Shown piece after piece: positions 40,582 through 52,348 of a DNA stretch of 64,000 nt. Each line of letters starts with the position of its first letter. The stretch's first letter is position 1. The notes beneath the pieces are model-generated. The model was not told where the DNA came from. It worked only from the letters and a program-made list of their open reading frames with translations, and did not search any database. The stretch comes from Paenibacillus abyssi. Lineage in GTDB: Bacteria > Bacillota > Bacilli > Paenibacillales > Paenibacillaceae. Made by a program: the position numbers and the translations under genes. Location of the stretch: NCBI RefSeq assembly GCF_014640295.1, contig NZ_BMGR01000012.1, positions 102,773 through 166,772 on the forward strand, written 5' to 3'.

Positions 40582-42078
40582 CTACAGTCCTATAATATGG
40601 ACGGAATGAGGCGGGAGGGTGATACGAATGCCTTGATCGTCCGCCTCCCACCCGGTCATGGCGGAGGGTTTTACTCGCTCAGGATTATTTTTATCGTTGT
40701 ATGCATTCTTGTCGTCCCCCGATAATCCCTGCCAGGAAAGAACAGAACGGCGCCCATCCCGGGTTTTAAGCAATGCTGTAACAGTATCTTCAGGATGCCG
40801 GTTAACCAGTGCAATCCGTACTTCACCTGTAGCTTCCACGATTGTCGCTATGACATCCAGAACCGGCACTTCTACCGATTCCTTTCCTTGTTCAACTTTA
40901 AAGACAGCATTTCCCTGGATCCAGCTGTCCACCACTTGATCTCCCAATCCATTCACGTACATATCGAATACATGGTATGTCGGCCGAAGTACAATCCCGT
41001 CTTCATGGGTACGAATTAAACCTCTCGTATTCACGGAAGGAGCATAATTGGCCATTCCAATCAGATCGCTGTGCTTTAAACACTGATTAAAAAAGCACGC
41101 ACTGAACAGCGCATCTGCCATTGTATAAGTGTCATCCAAATCGTTCAAATCTCTCGGTTCTATATAATCTTTCGGATCGATAGCTTTATCTACATTAGGA
41201 TGATGCCAGCCTCTTAAGTTCCACTCATCGAACGCGACCCGGATTTTTCCCAGATACCCCATCGCGCCCAGAATATGCCTTGTCTTCTCAATCTGCGCCT
41301 CGATTCGTGTAGAAAACAGCATACAGGCCTCGTAATCGGACAGCCGATTATTCTGCCATAACGGATCCCAGTATCCATGGATGGACAACCAATCCAAAAA
41401 TGGCCCCGCTTCACGAAGCAGATGAATATTCCAATCGAGATCCGCTACGCTTGCTGCAAATAATTCTATGGATGGATCGACACGCTTCATCATCTTAGCC
41501 GATTCCTTAACGAAACGCCCCCATTCCGCCGGCGTCTTCGCCCCCATCTCGCCAGGCAAGTAATTTTCATTGCCAATGCTCCAATATGTTACGTTATGTG
41601 GTTCAACGGATCCATTTACAATCCTGCGTTTCGCCCATTTGCCTTCTGTTCGAAGATTGCAATACTCTACCCAGTCGCTCATTTCCTCAGCCGTTCCGGT
41701 TCCGGCATTGGTACAAATATAGGGTTCTGTATCCAGCTTTCGGCACAGCGCGATAAATTCATCCGTTCCAAATTCATTTGTGTCCTCTACCCGCCAAGCC
41801 TTATCGAAGTGCGGCTGCCGCTCAGGCCCGATCCCGTCGGTCCAATGATAAGCCGAAACAAAGCACCCACCCGGCCATCGCACAACGGGCGGCTGGATTC
41901 GTCTCCATGCTTCCAGGACATCCGTCCGGAAGCCTTCATCATCGGATAATGGGGATTGAGGATTATAAATGCCCCCATAAATCTGATTGTGGAAATGTTC
42001 GATAAAATGTCCATATATGCGGGGATCACGACGCCACGTCACCCGCTCCGGGTCAATATTCACTTGGATTTCCTTCAT
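40582..42078 (-). CDS. GH51 alpha-L-arabinofuranosidase, first paralogue
   Basis: 498-residue retaining glycosidase without signal peptide. The GH51 N-terminal strand/barrel motifs are IYGHFIEHFHNQIYGGIYNP and VRWPGGCFVSAYHW. The predicted acid/base Glu is in WSIGNENYLPGEM and the nucleophile Glu in VAFDEWNLRGW. It acts inside the cell on arabino-oligosaccharides brought in by the adjacent ABC importer. It is the last gene of the operon, 33 bases after the second GH51 gene, and is clearly diverged from it. Confidence 0.92.
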   Translation of the reverse strand: MKEIQVNIDPERVTWRRDPRIYGHFIEHFHNQIYGGIYNPQSPLSDDEGFRTDVLEAWRRIQPPVVRWPGGCFVSAYHWTDGIGPERQPHFDKAWRVEDTNEFGTDEFIALCRKLDTEPYICTNAGTGTAEEMSDWVEYCNLRTEGKWAKRRIVNGSVEPHNVTYWSIGNENYLPGEMGAKTPAEWGRFVKESAKMMKRVDPSIELFAASVADLDWNIHLLREAGPFLDWLSIHGYWDPLWQNNRLSDYEACMLFSTRIEAQIEKTRHILGAMGYLGKIRVAFDEWNLRGWHHPNVDKAIDPKDYIEPRDLNDLDDTYTMADALFSACFFNQCLKHSDLIGMANYAPSVNTRGLIRTHEDGIVLRPTYHVFDMYVNGLGDQVVDSWIQGNAVFKVEQGKESVEVPVLDVIATIVEATGEVRIALVNRHPEDTVTALLKTRDGRRSVLSWQGLSGDDKNAYNDKNNPERVKPSAMTGWEADDQGIRITLPPHSVHIIGL

Positions 42079-42111
42079 ACTCCCTCTCCTCCCGCTAATC
42101 CATATTTAATG

Positions 42112-44519
<2,408 letters not shown>

Positions 44520-44523
44520 AAGC

Positions 44524-45465
44524 TTACTCCTCCTTCCGGAACATGCCGAATAATTTGAGCTGGCCGATTGTAATCACAAATGTGATAAGCAGCAGCGCGA
44601 TGCCGACAGCCGAGCCAAGACCCAGGTTGTTCTGTTCCAGCCCATTCCGGTACAAATAACCGACGATCGTCAAACCGATATCATTAGGTGAGCGGTTGCC
44701 GCTCCATAGCATATAACTCTCAGTGAACATCGAATATCCGCCATAAATGCTGATTGTAAACACATAGATGGAAATCGGCTTCAGCAGTGGAATTGTAATC
44801 CGGGAAAATTTATTCCACGTGGAAGCACCATCAATATCTGCTGATTCATACAATTCTCTCGGAATACTTTGCAAGCCGGCCATAAAATAGAGCAGATTAA
44901 CACCAATCCAGCGCCACGCCGCCAGAATAACTAGCGTAAACATTGCCAGCCCGCTCTGGCCGAGCCAACGCTGCTTCTCAAAGCCAAGCCACATAACGAA
45001 CGTATTCATCAGTGAGCCTTCCAGTTCACCGAAAGCAAGCCGGAATACCGTTCCCGCAACGACGACCGACGTCAAGGCAGGGATAAACAACGTTGAGCGA
45101 AAAAAGTTTTTAGCCACCATGACCTTCGAATTCAAGAAAACAGCGAGCACAAGCGGTACGGGAATTAGCACAAGTAACGTGAATAAGGTATATTTTGTGC
45201 TGTTCCAAAGGGCTTTCATGAAGGTCGGATTCCAAAGATCGCGGTAATTTTCTAAGCCAATATACTCCACCTGTCCGGGAAGGACCGATTGGAAGCTCAT
45301 CGTGATTGCTGAAAAAACCGGATAAGCGAAGAAAATGAAAAAAGAAACGATAAATGGAAACACGAAGAAATATGGGGCGATTTGTTGTGAGTATAAAACG
45401 CTGGAGCGCTTTGTATTTCCTTTGAGTTCCGTGCTCTTAACGATCTCCGGGGAGCTGTTTGCCAT
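44524..45465 (-). CDS. arabino-oligosaccharide ABC permease (AraP-type)
   Basis: 313-residue permease, about six to seven hydrophobic segments, EAA loop IPRELYESADIDGASTWNKF. Tandem ATGs occur at 45468 and 45465; the second is chosen because AAGGAGG is then 6 bases away. It forms the import channel with the AraQ-type partner. Confidence 0.9.
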   Translation of the reverse strand: MANSSPEIVKSTELKGNTKRSSVLYSQQIAPYFFVFPFIVSFFIFFAYPVFSAITMSFQSVLPGQVEYIGLENYRDLWNPTFMKALWNSTKYTLFTLLVLIPVPLVLAVFLNSKVMVAKNFFRSTLFIPALTSVVVAGTVFRLAFGELEGSLMNTFVMWLGFEKQRWLGQSGLAMFTLVILAAWRWIGVNLLYFMAGLQSIPRELYESADIDGASTWNKFSRITIPLLKPISIYVFTISIYGGYSMFTESYMLWSGNRSPNDIGLTIVGYLYRNGLEQNNLGLGSAVGIALLLITFVITIGQLKLFGMFRKEE

Positions 45466-45534
45466 CATAACCCTCCTTTCGAATGATGGTATCACCAGCC
45501 CCGCAGCAGACTGGCGATACCTTTGTTGCACTTC

Positions 45535-46833
45535 TTATTTCAACTGGCCGGCAATTTCATTTAATACCTTCCCTGGATCTTCCTTATCGAGCAAAATCCG
45601 TACTAGAGCCGTCGTTCTAAACATATCGGAAATCGCTGGTGTTTTCTCATTAATATTGACGCCTTCAATCTCGTCCTTCACTTCGGTCAGTACGTCGAAA
45701 ATATCCGAACCAAAATAATCCGTGAATTTATTGGACTCTCTTAGCTCAGGAGCATCCCATACATCTGAGCGCAGCGGATCGAAACCAAGCTGTTTCCAAA
45801 TTTCGATATTCCCTTCTCTTGAAAGCTTGGAAAATGCCAGAAATTGTTTGGCAAGATCTTGATGCTTGGACGTCTGGGTAACGGCAGTACCCGTCCCGCC
45901 CATACCTGCTGAACGAGGCTGTCCTTCTTCCCATGCCGGCATCGGCTTGATGACCATTTTTCCTTTCAGGTCAGGCATATAATCAGTGAAACGCCCCATG
46001 TACCACATTGGCATCCACACTGAGGCGGTACCGCCATCATTCATCAAACCGTAATACTCTTCCGAATGATGATTGCCGCCTGGGGCAGCAATTGCAATAC
46101 CTTGCTCCATCAGATTCCGCTGAAAGTTAAGCGCTTTCAACATATCGGGACTTGTAATATTCAACTCGCCCGCAGCGGTTTGGAAATCAGCATCTCCAGG
46201 TGCCTGGGCAACCTGCGGCCACAGCGACCATAAGTCAGCCGTTTCAAGCGAAGTCATCGGAACACCGGTCCGATCAAGCACTTGCTTACCTGCCTCTTCG
46301 AAGTCGGCCCATGTCTTGATATCATCGGGGTTTACCCCGGCTTCATCAAGTATTTCCTTGTTATAATAAATAACGGCCGCACCAACGTGAAAGTCAATGC
46401 CGTAATATTGTCCTTCCTTCGAGTAAATATCTAACCGCGACTGAACCACATTGCTTTGTTCGGGCTCGATTACATCATTCAGGGCTACCAGCTGCGGGAC
46501 CCCTTTGAGAAAGTTAGGGAATTTGTTCAGCTCAATATCGGCAATATCAGGCGCGCCAGTACCGGATTGAAGCGCTACCAGCAGCTTGTTGTGCATATCG
46601 TCATAGGGATAAACATTAGCGACCAATTGAATCGGTTTATCCGGATTAGCCTTATTCCAACGGTCGGCCATATCCTTGTAGAAGCTTTCATGAAGCTCAT
46701 TAAACGTCCAAAATTCCAGTTTAGTGCCGGAACCGCTGTCCTCGCCGGCTTCTCCGCCATTTCCGGAGCAGGCTGCCAGCACAGCAGTAAGTAAAACGAG
46801 TAGAGAGAATACGGAAAGCAATTGCTTTTTCAT
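45535..46833 (-). CDS. arabino-oligosaccharide-binding lipoprotein (AraN-type)
   Basis: 432-residue family-1 solute-binding lipoprotein with lipobox VLAAC (Cys 22) and a Gly/Glu/Ser linker, then KLEFWTFNELHESFYKDMAD. It is first gene of the importer-GH51 operon and follows a strong promoter with a palindromic operator. The exact sugar is inferred from gene company. Confidence 0.9.
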   Translation of the reverse strand: MKKQLLSVFSLLVLLTAVLAACSGNGGEAGEDSGSGTKLEFWTFNELHESFYKDMADRWNKANPDKPIQLVANVYPYDDMHNKLLVALQSGTGAPDIADIELNKFPNFLKGVPQLVALNDVIEPEQSNVVQSRLDIYSKEGQYYGIDFHVGAAVIYYNKEILDEAGVNPDDIKTWADFEEAGKQVLDRTGVPMTSLETADLWSLWPQVAQAPGDADFQTAAGELNITSPDMLKALNFQRNLMEQGIAIAAPGGNHHSEEYYGLMNDGGTASVWMPMWYMGRFTDYMPDLKGKMVIKPMPAWEEGQPRSAGMGGTGTAVTQTSKHQDLAKQFLAFSKLSREGNIEIWKQLGFDPLRSDVWDAPELRESNKFTDYFGSDIFDVLTEVKDEIEGVNINEKTPAISDMFRTTALVRILLDKEDPGKVLNEIAGQLK

Positions 46834-46919
46834 TTCTTATCCCCCTTAAAATAAGTTTTATATGCTTAATCCCATTGGGATCAAAGCCGGCTTAAAAAGG
46901 AATGTCCATTTCAGTCATT

Positions 46920-46943
46920 TTAGTTTATATTATACTAAACTAA
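46920..46943. promoter_or_regulatory. palindromic operator TTAGTTTA-N8-TAAACTAA
   Basis: Perfect 8-base arms 8 bases apart, located just downstream of the start point of the importer promoter (about +5 to +28). A half-site TAAACTAA recurs at 47183-47190, after a TATAAT in front of the divergent regulator gene. This is the likely binding site of the adjacent ArsR-type regulator. Confidence 0.55.
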
Positions 46944-46954
46944 TTTACACTTTT

Positions 46955-46983
46955 ATAATATATAGGGCTGATTCTTTTGTCAA
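46955..46983 (-). promoter_or_regulatory. strong SigA promoter of the arabinan import operon
   Basis: Minus strand TTGACA (46983-46978), 17-base spacer, TATTAT (46960-46955): five of six -10 bases and all -35 bases match consensus. The 377-base divergent gap also has a perfect 14-base palindrome TTATCAGCTGATAA (47098-47111) of unknown purpose. Confidence 0.75.
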
Positions 46984-47210
46984 TATGGAAATGTATGCGT
47001 TTTTTAGTTAATTTAATTTAGATTCTATTCAACCATATTCTTTGAAATTCGACAGAAACTATCGATAACCTAACTCACTCATTGCAATCCATAATTGTTA
47101 TCAGCTGATAATGCATCGTTTTAACTAGCTCTGCCTATTAACAACCCCCTATCTTCTCAATACTTTTCTTTTGATTTATAATAAACTAAAACAATTACCG
47201 CCAAGAGAGG

Positions 47211-48140
47211 ATGCGTTCCGCCTTGATCTATATAAAAGAGCTTCGTTCCGGTTTAAATATCTTTAAAGCTTTAAGTTCAGAAATCCGGATTGAAATCCTT
47301 GAGCTTCTAACGCAATACGATAGCCTTAATCTACACGAGATCGCCGAAAAACTAGGATTAACCAATGGTGCGATTACCATGCATATAAAAAAACTGGAAC
47401 AAAGCGGACTGATCGATATAACAACAGCGGTAGGCAAGCATGGTATCCAGAAGATCTGTTATTTGAATGAAGACATGTTATCAGTCGAACTAAGAAAGAA
47501 AGGTGCGGAGAATGTGTATGAGGTCGAAATCAAAGTCGGCCATTACTGTGACTATCATGCCGAACCGACCTGCGGCTTGGCAACGAAGGATAGTATTATC
47601 GGGGAATTTGACAATCCCCGTTATTTTGCAGACCCTCAGCATATTAACGCGGGTATGGTATGGCTTACGAAAGGTTTTTTGGAATACAGAATCCCTAATT
47701 ATCTCAAACCGAACCAGCGGTTCAGCGAGCTCCAGTTCATTATGGAATTAAGCTCGGAAGCACCGGGCTTCAACAACGAATACCCATCTGATATCGTCTT
47801 CAGTGTCAACAATGTCGAGCTCGGCATCTGGACCTCCCCTGGCGATTTTGGCAACGTGAAAGGGACATACAATCCGGAATGGTGGCCTCCCCACCTGAAC
47901 CAATACGGGCTGATTAAGCTGCTTCGCATTAATGAAAACGGCACGTTCATTGACGGCTGCCTGATCTCCAATGTAACGATAGGCGATATTCAACTGCATG
48001 AAAACAAAGACATCAAATTTAAAATCGGCGTCTCGGAGACCGGCCAAGTAGGCGGCCTGACTATTTATGGCCAGAACTTCGGAAACTACAAGCAGGATCT
48101 TATCGCAAGAGTCATCTATAATGTCGTCGAGAAGTTCTAG
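47211..48140 (+). CDS. ArsR-type winged-helix regulator with a large C-terminal ligand domain
   Basis: 309 residues. The first ~95 form an ArsR-like winged helix (FKALSSEIRIEILELLTQYD; LGLTNGAITMHIKKLEQSG). The remaining ~210 are a beta-rich domain with Trp/Tyr/Asn-rich stretches (GTYNPEWWPPHLNQYG) and paired CDYH/PTCG, of the kind found in sugar-responsive Paenibacillus regulators. It is divergent from the arabinan import operon, which it probably represses. The start is unsure: ATG 47211 abuts the RBS GAGAGG, whereas TTG 47223 is 12 bases away. Confidence 0.78.
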   Translation: MRSALIYIKELRSGLNIFKALSSEIRIEILELLTQYDSLNLHEIAEKLGLTNGAITMHIKKLEQSGLIDITTAVGKHGIQKICYLNEDMLSVELRKKGAENVYEVEIKVGHYCDYHAEPTCGLATKDSIIGEFDNPRYFADPQHINAGMVWLTKGFLEYRIPNYLKPNQRFSELQFIMELSSEAPGFNNEYPSDIVFSVNNVELGIWTSPGDFGNVKGTYNPEWWPPHLNQYGLIKLLRINENGTFIDGCLISNVTIGDIQLHENKDIKFKIGVSETGQVGGLTIYGQNFGNYKQDLIARVIYNVVEKF

Positions 48141-48326
48141 GAGCAGCAGGGAACTGCAAGCCCTTCCTTTTGTAATTCTCAATTTCGGCCTTCTCCCCAT
48201 CACGACTCAGGAAAAAATCATGTCGATAAATAATCATTCCCGTGAAGCAATTTGTGACAAACATTTTATCACAGACCTGATAAGATAATTTCAGTATTTC
48301 CTCAACAATGAATGGGAGCGAAGCCT

Positions 48327-48605
48327 ATGGAACTAATTATTAATGAGAGTTTCGAGAATGAAACAATTACGTTTGACGGATTTAATTTTGTCGGTTGTAC
48401 GTTTAAGAACTGCATCGTTATTATTACCTCTATGGATTTTGATTTTGAAAGATGCACCTTTACCGGCACCACCTTTCATGTCAATCCTCATATCCCCATC
48501 TTTCAAATTTCCCATCGGATCTCACAATCTTCTTGTGATGATATTGCATGTTTCTGGGATGGCGTTTATAAAGCCCCGGGAACAGATCTCCATGTTGTGA
48601 AATAA
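48327..48605 (+). CDS. small pentapeptide-like protein, unknown
   Basis: 92-residue protein. Residues 15-50 have a weak every-fifth-residue Phe/Cys pattern (FDGFNFVGCTFKNC ... FDFERCTFTGTTF) like one or two turns of a pentapeptide-repeat beta-helix, and the rest has no pattern I recognise. ATG 48327 follows GGGAGCG by 6 bases. It is a single gene with its own terminator. Function unknown. Confidence 0.55.
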   Translation: MELIINESFENETITFDGFNFVGCTFKNCIVIITSMDFDFERCTFTGTTFHVNPHIPIFQISHRISQSSCDDIACFWDGVYKAPGTDLHVVK

Positions 48606-48629
48606 TGTGATAACAGCTACAAAGCTGCC

Positions 48630-48664
48630 AGCCTTAAGCCAGGTTTCATAGTTTAAGGCTTTTT
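48630..48664 (+). terminator. intrinsic terminator
   Basis: AGCCTTAA (48630-48637) and TTAAGGCT (48653-48660) with a 15-base loop and TTTT after it, ending the small pentapeptide-like gene. Confidence 0.65.
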
Positions 48665-48754
48665 AGCTTGGGCTGACTGAAAAAAAAGTTTACATTTCAT
48701 AGACAAAGTTGCTAGTTTCGTGATATAAATTAGTAAATTTAACTGCATACTTAA

Positions 48755-48927
48755 ATAGATGAGGTGCCTTTGTATAAGCAAAGGGTAACAGGGAATCGGG
48801 TGAAAATCCCGAGCGGTCCCGCCACTGTAATCGGGGAGTTTTCTCTTTAGGACATGTCACTCGGGCAAACCCGGGGAAGACGGGAGAACACATTGATCCG
48901 AAAGCCAGGAGACCTACCTCAATCTAT
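48755..48927 (+). ncRNA. adenosylcobalamin riboswitch aptamer
   Basis: Conserved B12-box core: GGGAATCGGGTGAAAATCCC, then GCGGTCCCGCCACTGTAA, and near the 3' end GAAAGCCAGGAGACCTACC. The closing P1 helix is ATAGAT/GAGGT (48755-48765) with ACCTC/ATCTAT (48916-48927). It is followed by a terminator hairpin and the cobalt importer genes, so high cobalamin should stop transcription. This and the terminator fill the 470-base gap before cbiM. Confidence 0.93.
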
Positions 48928-49016
48928 GCACCAAAGACGCCTTCGAGGAAAGGAGCGGTGTACGGATAGAAACGACGATCATAATAGATCTTGTCGTCTA
49001 TTTAACACGTACCCTT

Positions 49017-49043
49017 GACCAATCCTGCAGGATTGGTCTTTTT
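49017..49043 (+). terminator. riboswitch-controlled intrinsic terminator
   Basis: GACCAATCC-TGCA-GGATTGGTC followed by TTTTT, 90 bases after the aptamer and 37 bases before cbiM. It is the expression platform. A competing helix is suggested by ACGACGATC and GATCTTGTCGT at about 48971-48998. Confidence 0.85.
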
Positions 49044-49079
49044 CTGCATACTACGATTGAACGGAAAGGAAATGATACA

Positions 49080-49838
49080 ATGTTTGCTGCAAAATCAACA
49101 CGCTTTCTGCTGCTCGTCCTGGGGTTCGCAATTTATTTTACCGTAAATGAACCTCAAACCGCCTATGCCATGCATATTATGGAGGGTTTCCTCCCCCTTG
49201 GCTGGGCTATTTTCTGGTGGGCAATGTTCATACCCTTTTTCATTCTCGGACTGCGGGCTTTGATCAAAATTACAAAGGAAACGCCGGAGCTAAAAATCAT
49301 GCTGGGTCTGGCCGGCGCCTTTACTTTCGTTCTGTCTGCACTGAAAATCCCGTCCGTAACGGGCAGCAGCTCTCACCCGACGGGGACAGGCTTAGGTGCT
49401 GTCATGTTCGGCCCGCTGCCGATGAGCGTGCTCGGGTCAATCGTCTTATTGTTCCAAGCCCTGCTGCTTGCCCATGGCGGATTGACCACGCTTGGCGCTA
49501 ACGCCTTCTCGATGGCCGTCGCCGGCCCGATCATCGGCTACACCGTTTATAAATGGATGATGAGAGCCTCGGGAAGACAAAAGCTGTCCATTTTCGCAGC
49601 AGCAGCGCTGGCGAATCTGTCTACTTATGTCGTCACTTCGGTTCAATTATCTCTGGCGTTTCCGGCCGAGAGCGGCGGCTTCCTGGCTTCGCTTGCTAAA
49701 TTCGGAGGCATATTTGCCGTCACCCAAGTCCCGCTGGCTATCAGCGAAGGGCTTCTGACCATCCTGATCTGGAACTGGCTGCAAAGCTACAATTCGGATG
49801 AACTTTCCATATTACAGCGTAAAATGAAAGGGGCTTAA
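49080..49838 (+). CDS. cbiM: cobalt ECF transporter substrate-specific subunit CbiM
   Basis: 252-residue membrane protein. A cleavable-looking leader ends at AYA, giving the mature N-terminus [12 protein letters not shown] whose free start and His coordinate Co2+ in this family. Further metal motifs are [14 protein letters not shown] and [14 protein letters not shown]. It works with CbiN, CbiQ and CbiO in cobalt uptake for cobalamin synthesis. It is the first gene after the B12 riboswitch. Confidence 0.95.
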   Translation: MFAAKSTRFLLLVLGFAIYFTVNEPQTAYAMHIMEGFLPLGWAIFWWAMFIPFFILGLRALIKITKETPELKIMLGLAGAFTFVLSALKIPSVTGSSSHPTGTGLGAVMFGPLPMSVLGSIVLLFQALLLAHGGLTTLGANAFSMAVAGPIIGYTVYKWMMRASGRQKLSIFAAAALANLSTYVVTSVQLSLAFPAESGGFLASLAKFGGIFAVTQVPLAISEGLLTILIWNWLQSYNSDELSILQRKMKGA

Positions 49839-49843
49839 GCAAC

Positions 49844-50128
49844 ATGAAAAACCGTACGACGAACGTCTTCATTTTGATCGCTGTTGTTCTATTGGCTGTG
49901 CTTCCTCTCCTTCTCGTGAACGGTGACTTCGGAGGCGCTGACGGAGCCGCTGAAGAAATGATCACCGAGATTCAGCCATCCTATGAGCCATGGTTTTCAC
50001 CGCTTGTGGAGCCGCCCGCAGAAACGGAGAGCATGCTGTTTGCCCTGCAGGCAGCCATTGGAGCAGGTTTTATCGGATTTGCCTTCGGATGGTTCAAAGG
50101 AAAAGCTTCGAAGTCTAAATCGCAATGA
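49844..50128 (+). CDS. cbiN: cobalt transporter accessory subunit CbiN
   Basis: 94-residue protein with N-terminal and C-terminal membrane helices and a short extracellular loop (DGAAEEMITEIQPSYEPWFSP) typical of CbiN, which helps load metal into CbiM. It lies 5 bases after cbiM and overlaps cbiQ by 4 bases. Confidence 0.93.
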   Translation: MKNRTTNVFILIAVVLLAVLPLLLVNGDFGGADGAAEEMITEIQPSYEPWFSPLVEPPAETESMLFALQAAIGAGFIGFAFGWFKGKASKSKSQ

Positions 50129-50919
50129 TCCGGTTGATTGATACGGTCTCTCATACGAACAAGCTGCGGTTCATCTCTCCCATGTGGAAAAGCGGATTCG
50201 CAGCCGCTCTCATTGTCATGGCTTACTTATCCCATCCGGTCGTTCAGCTCCTGATCGTCGGTTGGATGTTCATCTGGACAGCTCTCTATGCCGGGATCTC
50301 TGTAAAATTGTACAGTATGCTGATCGGAAGCTCTTGTCTGTTCTATACAGCGAGCCTGCCGGCAATTCTTATTGAATTTCAGGCTGCCGATTCTTTAGCG
50401 GGTGCAGGCGGCATCGTGACCCTTTTTTCATTCGCGCACTGGACAGCTTATGTCTCGGACTCCGGTATCCACAAAGCAGGCATCCTACTTATCCGGATTA
50501 TCGCATGTTTATCCTGTTTTACATTTCTGATGCTGTCGACTCCCATGTCAGGCTTGTTTCAAGTAATGAAAAAAATGCGAATGCCCTCCATCGTGTTGGA
50601 GTTAATGCTGATCATGTACCGTTTTCTGTTTCTGCTCGGGGAAACAGCTCTTCAGATGTACACGGCTCAAAGGGCCCGTGGCGGCCATATAGGCTTCCGC
50701 AGCAAAATGAACGATATGGCGATCCTGATCGTTCGATTATTCGGCAGGACAATGCACCGGTACAAAGCTCTTTCACATGGTTTAGTGGCAAGAGGTTTCA
50801 CGGAAGACATCCGCATGGCCCCGTACCAAGCAAATCCGGTACCGGTTCGATATCAATTAGAGATCTATGTTGGAATTATACTATTACTGCTCATTGAGCT
50901 ATGGCTTCGCTGGAGGTGA
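50125..50919 (+). CDS. cbiQ: ECF transporter transmembrane subunit CbiQ
   Basis: 264-residue energy-coupling T component with 5-6 membrane segments and the coupling motif pair ending in YTAQRARGGHIG and the later SHGLVARGFTEDI (Ala-Arg-Gly helices). It links CbiM to the ATPase. Confidence 0.93.
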   Translation: MIRLIDTVSHTNKLRFISPMWKSGFAAALIVMAYLSHPVVQLLIVGWMFIWTALYAGISVKLYSMLIGSSCLFYTASLPAILIEFQAADSLAGAGGIVTLFSFAHWTAYVSDSGIHKAGILLIRIIACLSCFTFLMLSTPMSGLFQVMKKMRMPSIVLELMLIMYRFLFLLGETALQMYTAQRARGGHIGFRSKMNDMAILIVRLFGRTMHRYKALSHGLVARGFTEDIRMAPYQANPVPVRYQLEIYVGIILLLLIELWLRWR

Positions 50920-50923
50920 CAGA

Positions 50924-51754
50924 ATGAATTCAATTATGGAAGCGCAAAATGTCTACTACAGTTATCCAGGCACTCAGACAAAGGCGCTTAATGGATTAAC
51001 AATCCGTGTGCCTGAAGGCAAAAAAACAGCGATTTGCGGCCATAACGGGTCCGGTAAATCTACCTTTTTCCTTCATGCAATCGGTATTCAACGTCCTGCT
51101 GAAGGAGCCGTGTTATGGAAAGGCAAGCTGATGTCCTATCGCCGGGATGATCTGAGACAGCTCCGGCAGCATGTCGGGCTCGTCTTTCAGGATCCGGAGC
51201 AGCAGTTGATTCTAAGCACACCGCGCGAGGATGTTTCCTACGGTCTTCGCAATGCCAGAATACCCGAGTATGAAATTACAAAGCGCACAGATCTTCTGCT
51301 CATGTCCATGGGTTTGGAGCATTTGGCTGATACCCCGATCCATCACTTAAGTCTCGGTCAGAAAAAACGAGTCGCCCTGGCCGGCGTATTGCTCCTTGAG
51401 CCTGAACTGCTGCTGCTCGATGAACCGACTGCATACCTGGACCGCTTGTCCGAGCGGCAGTTGATTGAAGAGCTTGATCAAAGCCACAATAACGGCATTA
51501 CCATCGTAATGGCGACGCATGATATGAACCTGGCCTATGCCTGGGCGGATTGGATCCTCGTCATGGACCACGGGAGATGTTTGCTGGAGGGTACGCCGGA
51601 CGAAGTATTCAAACAAGAGGACCTGATTCTGTCTCTAGGGCTTGAGCTGCCCATGTTAGCTGAAGTCTGGTCAAATTTACCGGAATCCGTAAGAATGGAA
51701 AAGGCTCCTCCCCGCAGCATGGCTGAGTTCAAGAAGCGGATGAAGAAACAATAA
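50924..51754 (+). CDS. cbiO: ECF transporter ATPase CbiO
   Basis: 276-residue ABC ATPase. Walker A GHNGSGKSTF, Q-loop FQDPEQQL, signature LSLGQKKRVALAG, Walker B LLLLDEPTAYLD and H-loop ATHD. ATG 50924 follows GGAGGTGA; the longer frame overlapping cbiQ is rejected. It is the last gene of the cobalt importer operon and is convergent with the chromate transporter genes. Confidence 0.94.
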   Translation: MNSIMEAQNVYYSYPGTQTKALNGLTIRVPEGKKTAICGHNGSGKSTFFLHAIGIQRPAEGAVLWKGKLMSYRRDDLRQLRQHVGLVFQDPEQQLILSTPREDVSYGLRNARIPEYEITKRTDLLLMSMGLEHLADTPIHHLSLGQKKRVALAGVLLLEPELLLLDEPTAYLDRLSERQLIEELDQSHNNGITIVMATHDMNLAYAWADWILVMDHGRCLLEGTPDEVFKQEDLILSLGLELPMLAEVWSNLPESVRMEKAPPRSMAEFKKRMKKQ

Positions 51755-51779
51755 AGGTGCCCTGCTTGTCTCCTGTATT

Positions 51780-52313
51780 TCAGAAGAAGACAATGCCAGC
51801 GGCACCTGATAGAATAATAATCGTGAACGGATGAAGCTTGTACTTTAAAATGGCATATATAGAGCCCGCGCAAATGATCAAGGTTGCCAGTGTTGTCCAG
51901 CTAAATAGCTGTTCAGACTGTCCGAGAAAACCGAAATGGATCGCCGCATAAATGATCAACCCTGTTACAATTGGCCTCAAACCGTAAAACGATGATTTTA
52001 ACAGCTTATGGTCATGGATCCGGTAAAACAAAGCGGATACCAGAATAATGAGGATGAGTGAAGGTAAGATTATGCCAACTGTAGATGCTAAAGCCCCTGT
52101 CAAGCCTGCTGTTTGATAACCGATCAGGGTGGCACTGTTGGTCGCGATCGGTCCAGGGGCCATACCTGCAAGTGCTATTGCCTCCTGGAATTCGCTCGTT
52201 GTCAGCCAGTCTTGAGAGGATACCTCATGCTCGATCATCGGAAGCACCGCATACCCGCCTCCAAAGGAGATAAACCCCATTTTTACAAATGTAATAAATA
52301 ACTGCCACAGCAT
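51780..52313 (-). CDS. chromate transporter, short-chain subunit
   Basis: 177-residue half-size CHR protein with about five membrane segments. The hallmark FISFGGGYAVLPMIEHE near the start and ALAGMAPGPIATNSATLIGY are conserved in all ChrA halves. It pairs with the next gene to form a functional heterodimer that exports chromate. ATG 52313 has GGGGGTGG upstream; ATG 52328 lacks an RBS. Confidence 0.88.
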   Translation of the reverse strand: MLWQLFITFVKMGFISFGGGYAVLPMIEHEVSSQDWLTTSEFQEAIALAGMAPGPIATNSATLIGYQTAGLTGALASTVGIILPSLILIILVSALFYRIHDHKLLKSSFYGLRPIVTGLIIYAAIHFGFLGQSEQLFSWTTLATLIICAGSIYAILKYKLHPFTIIILSGAAGIVFF

Positions 52314-52348
52314 CCTTCCCACCCCCATTCAAACACTGCTCATTCAAA

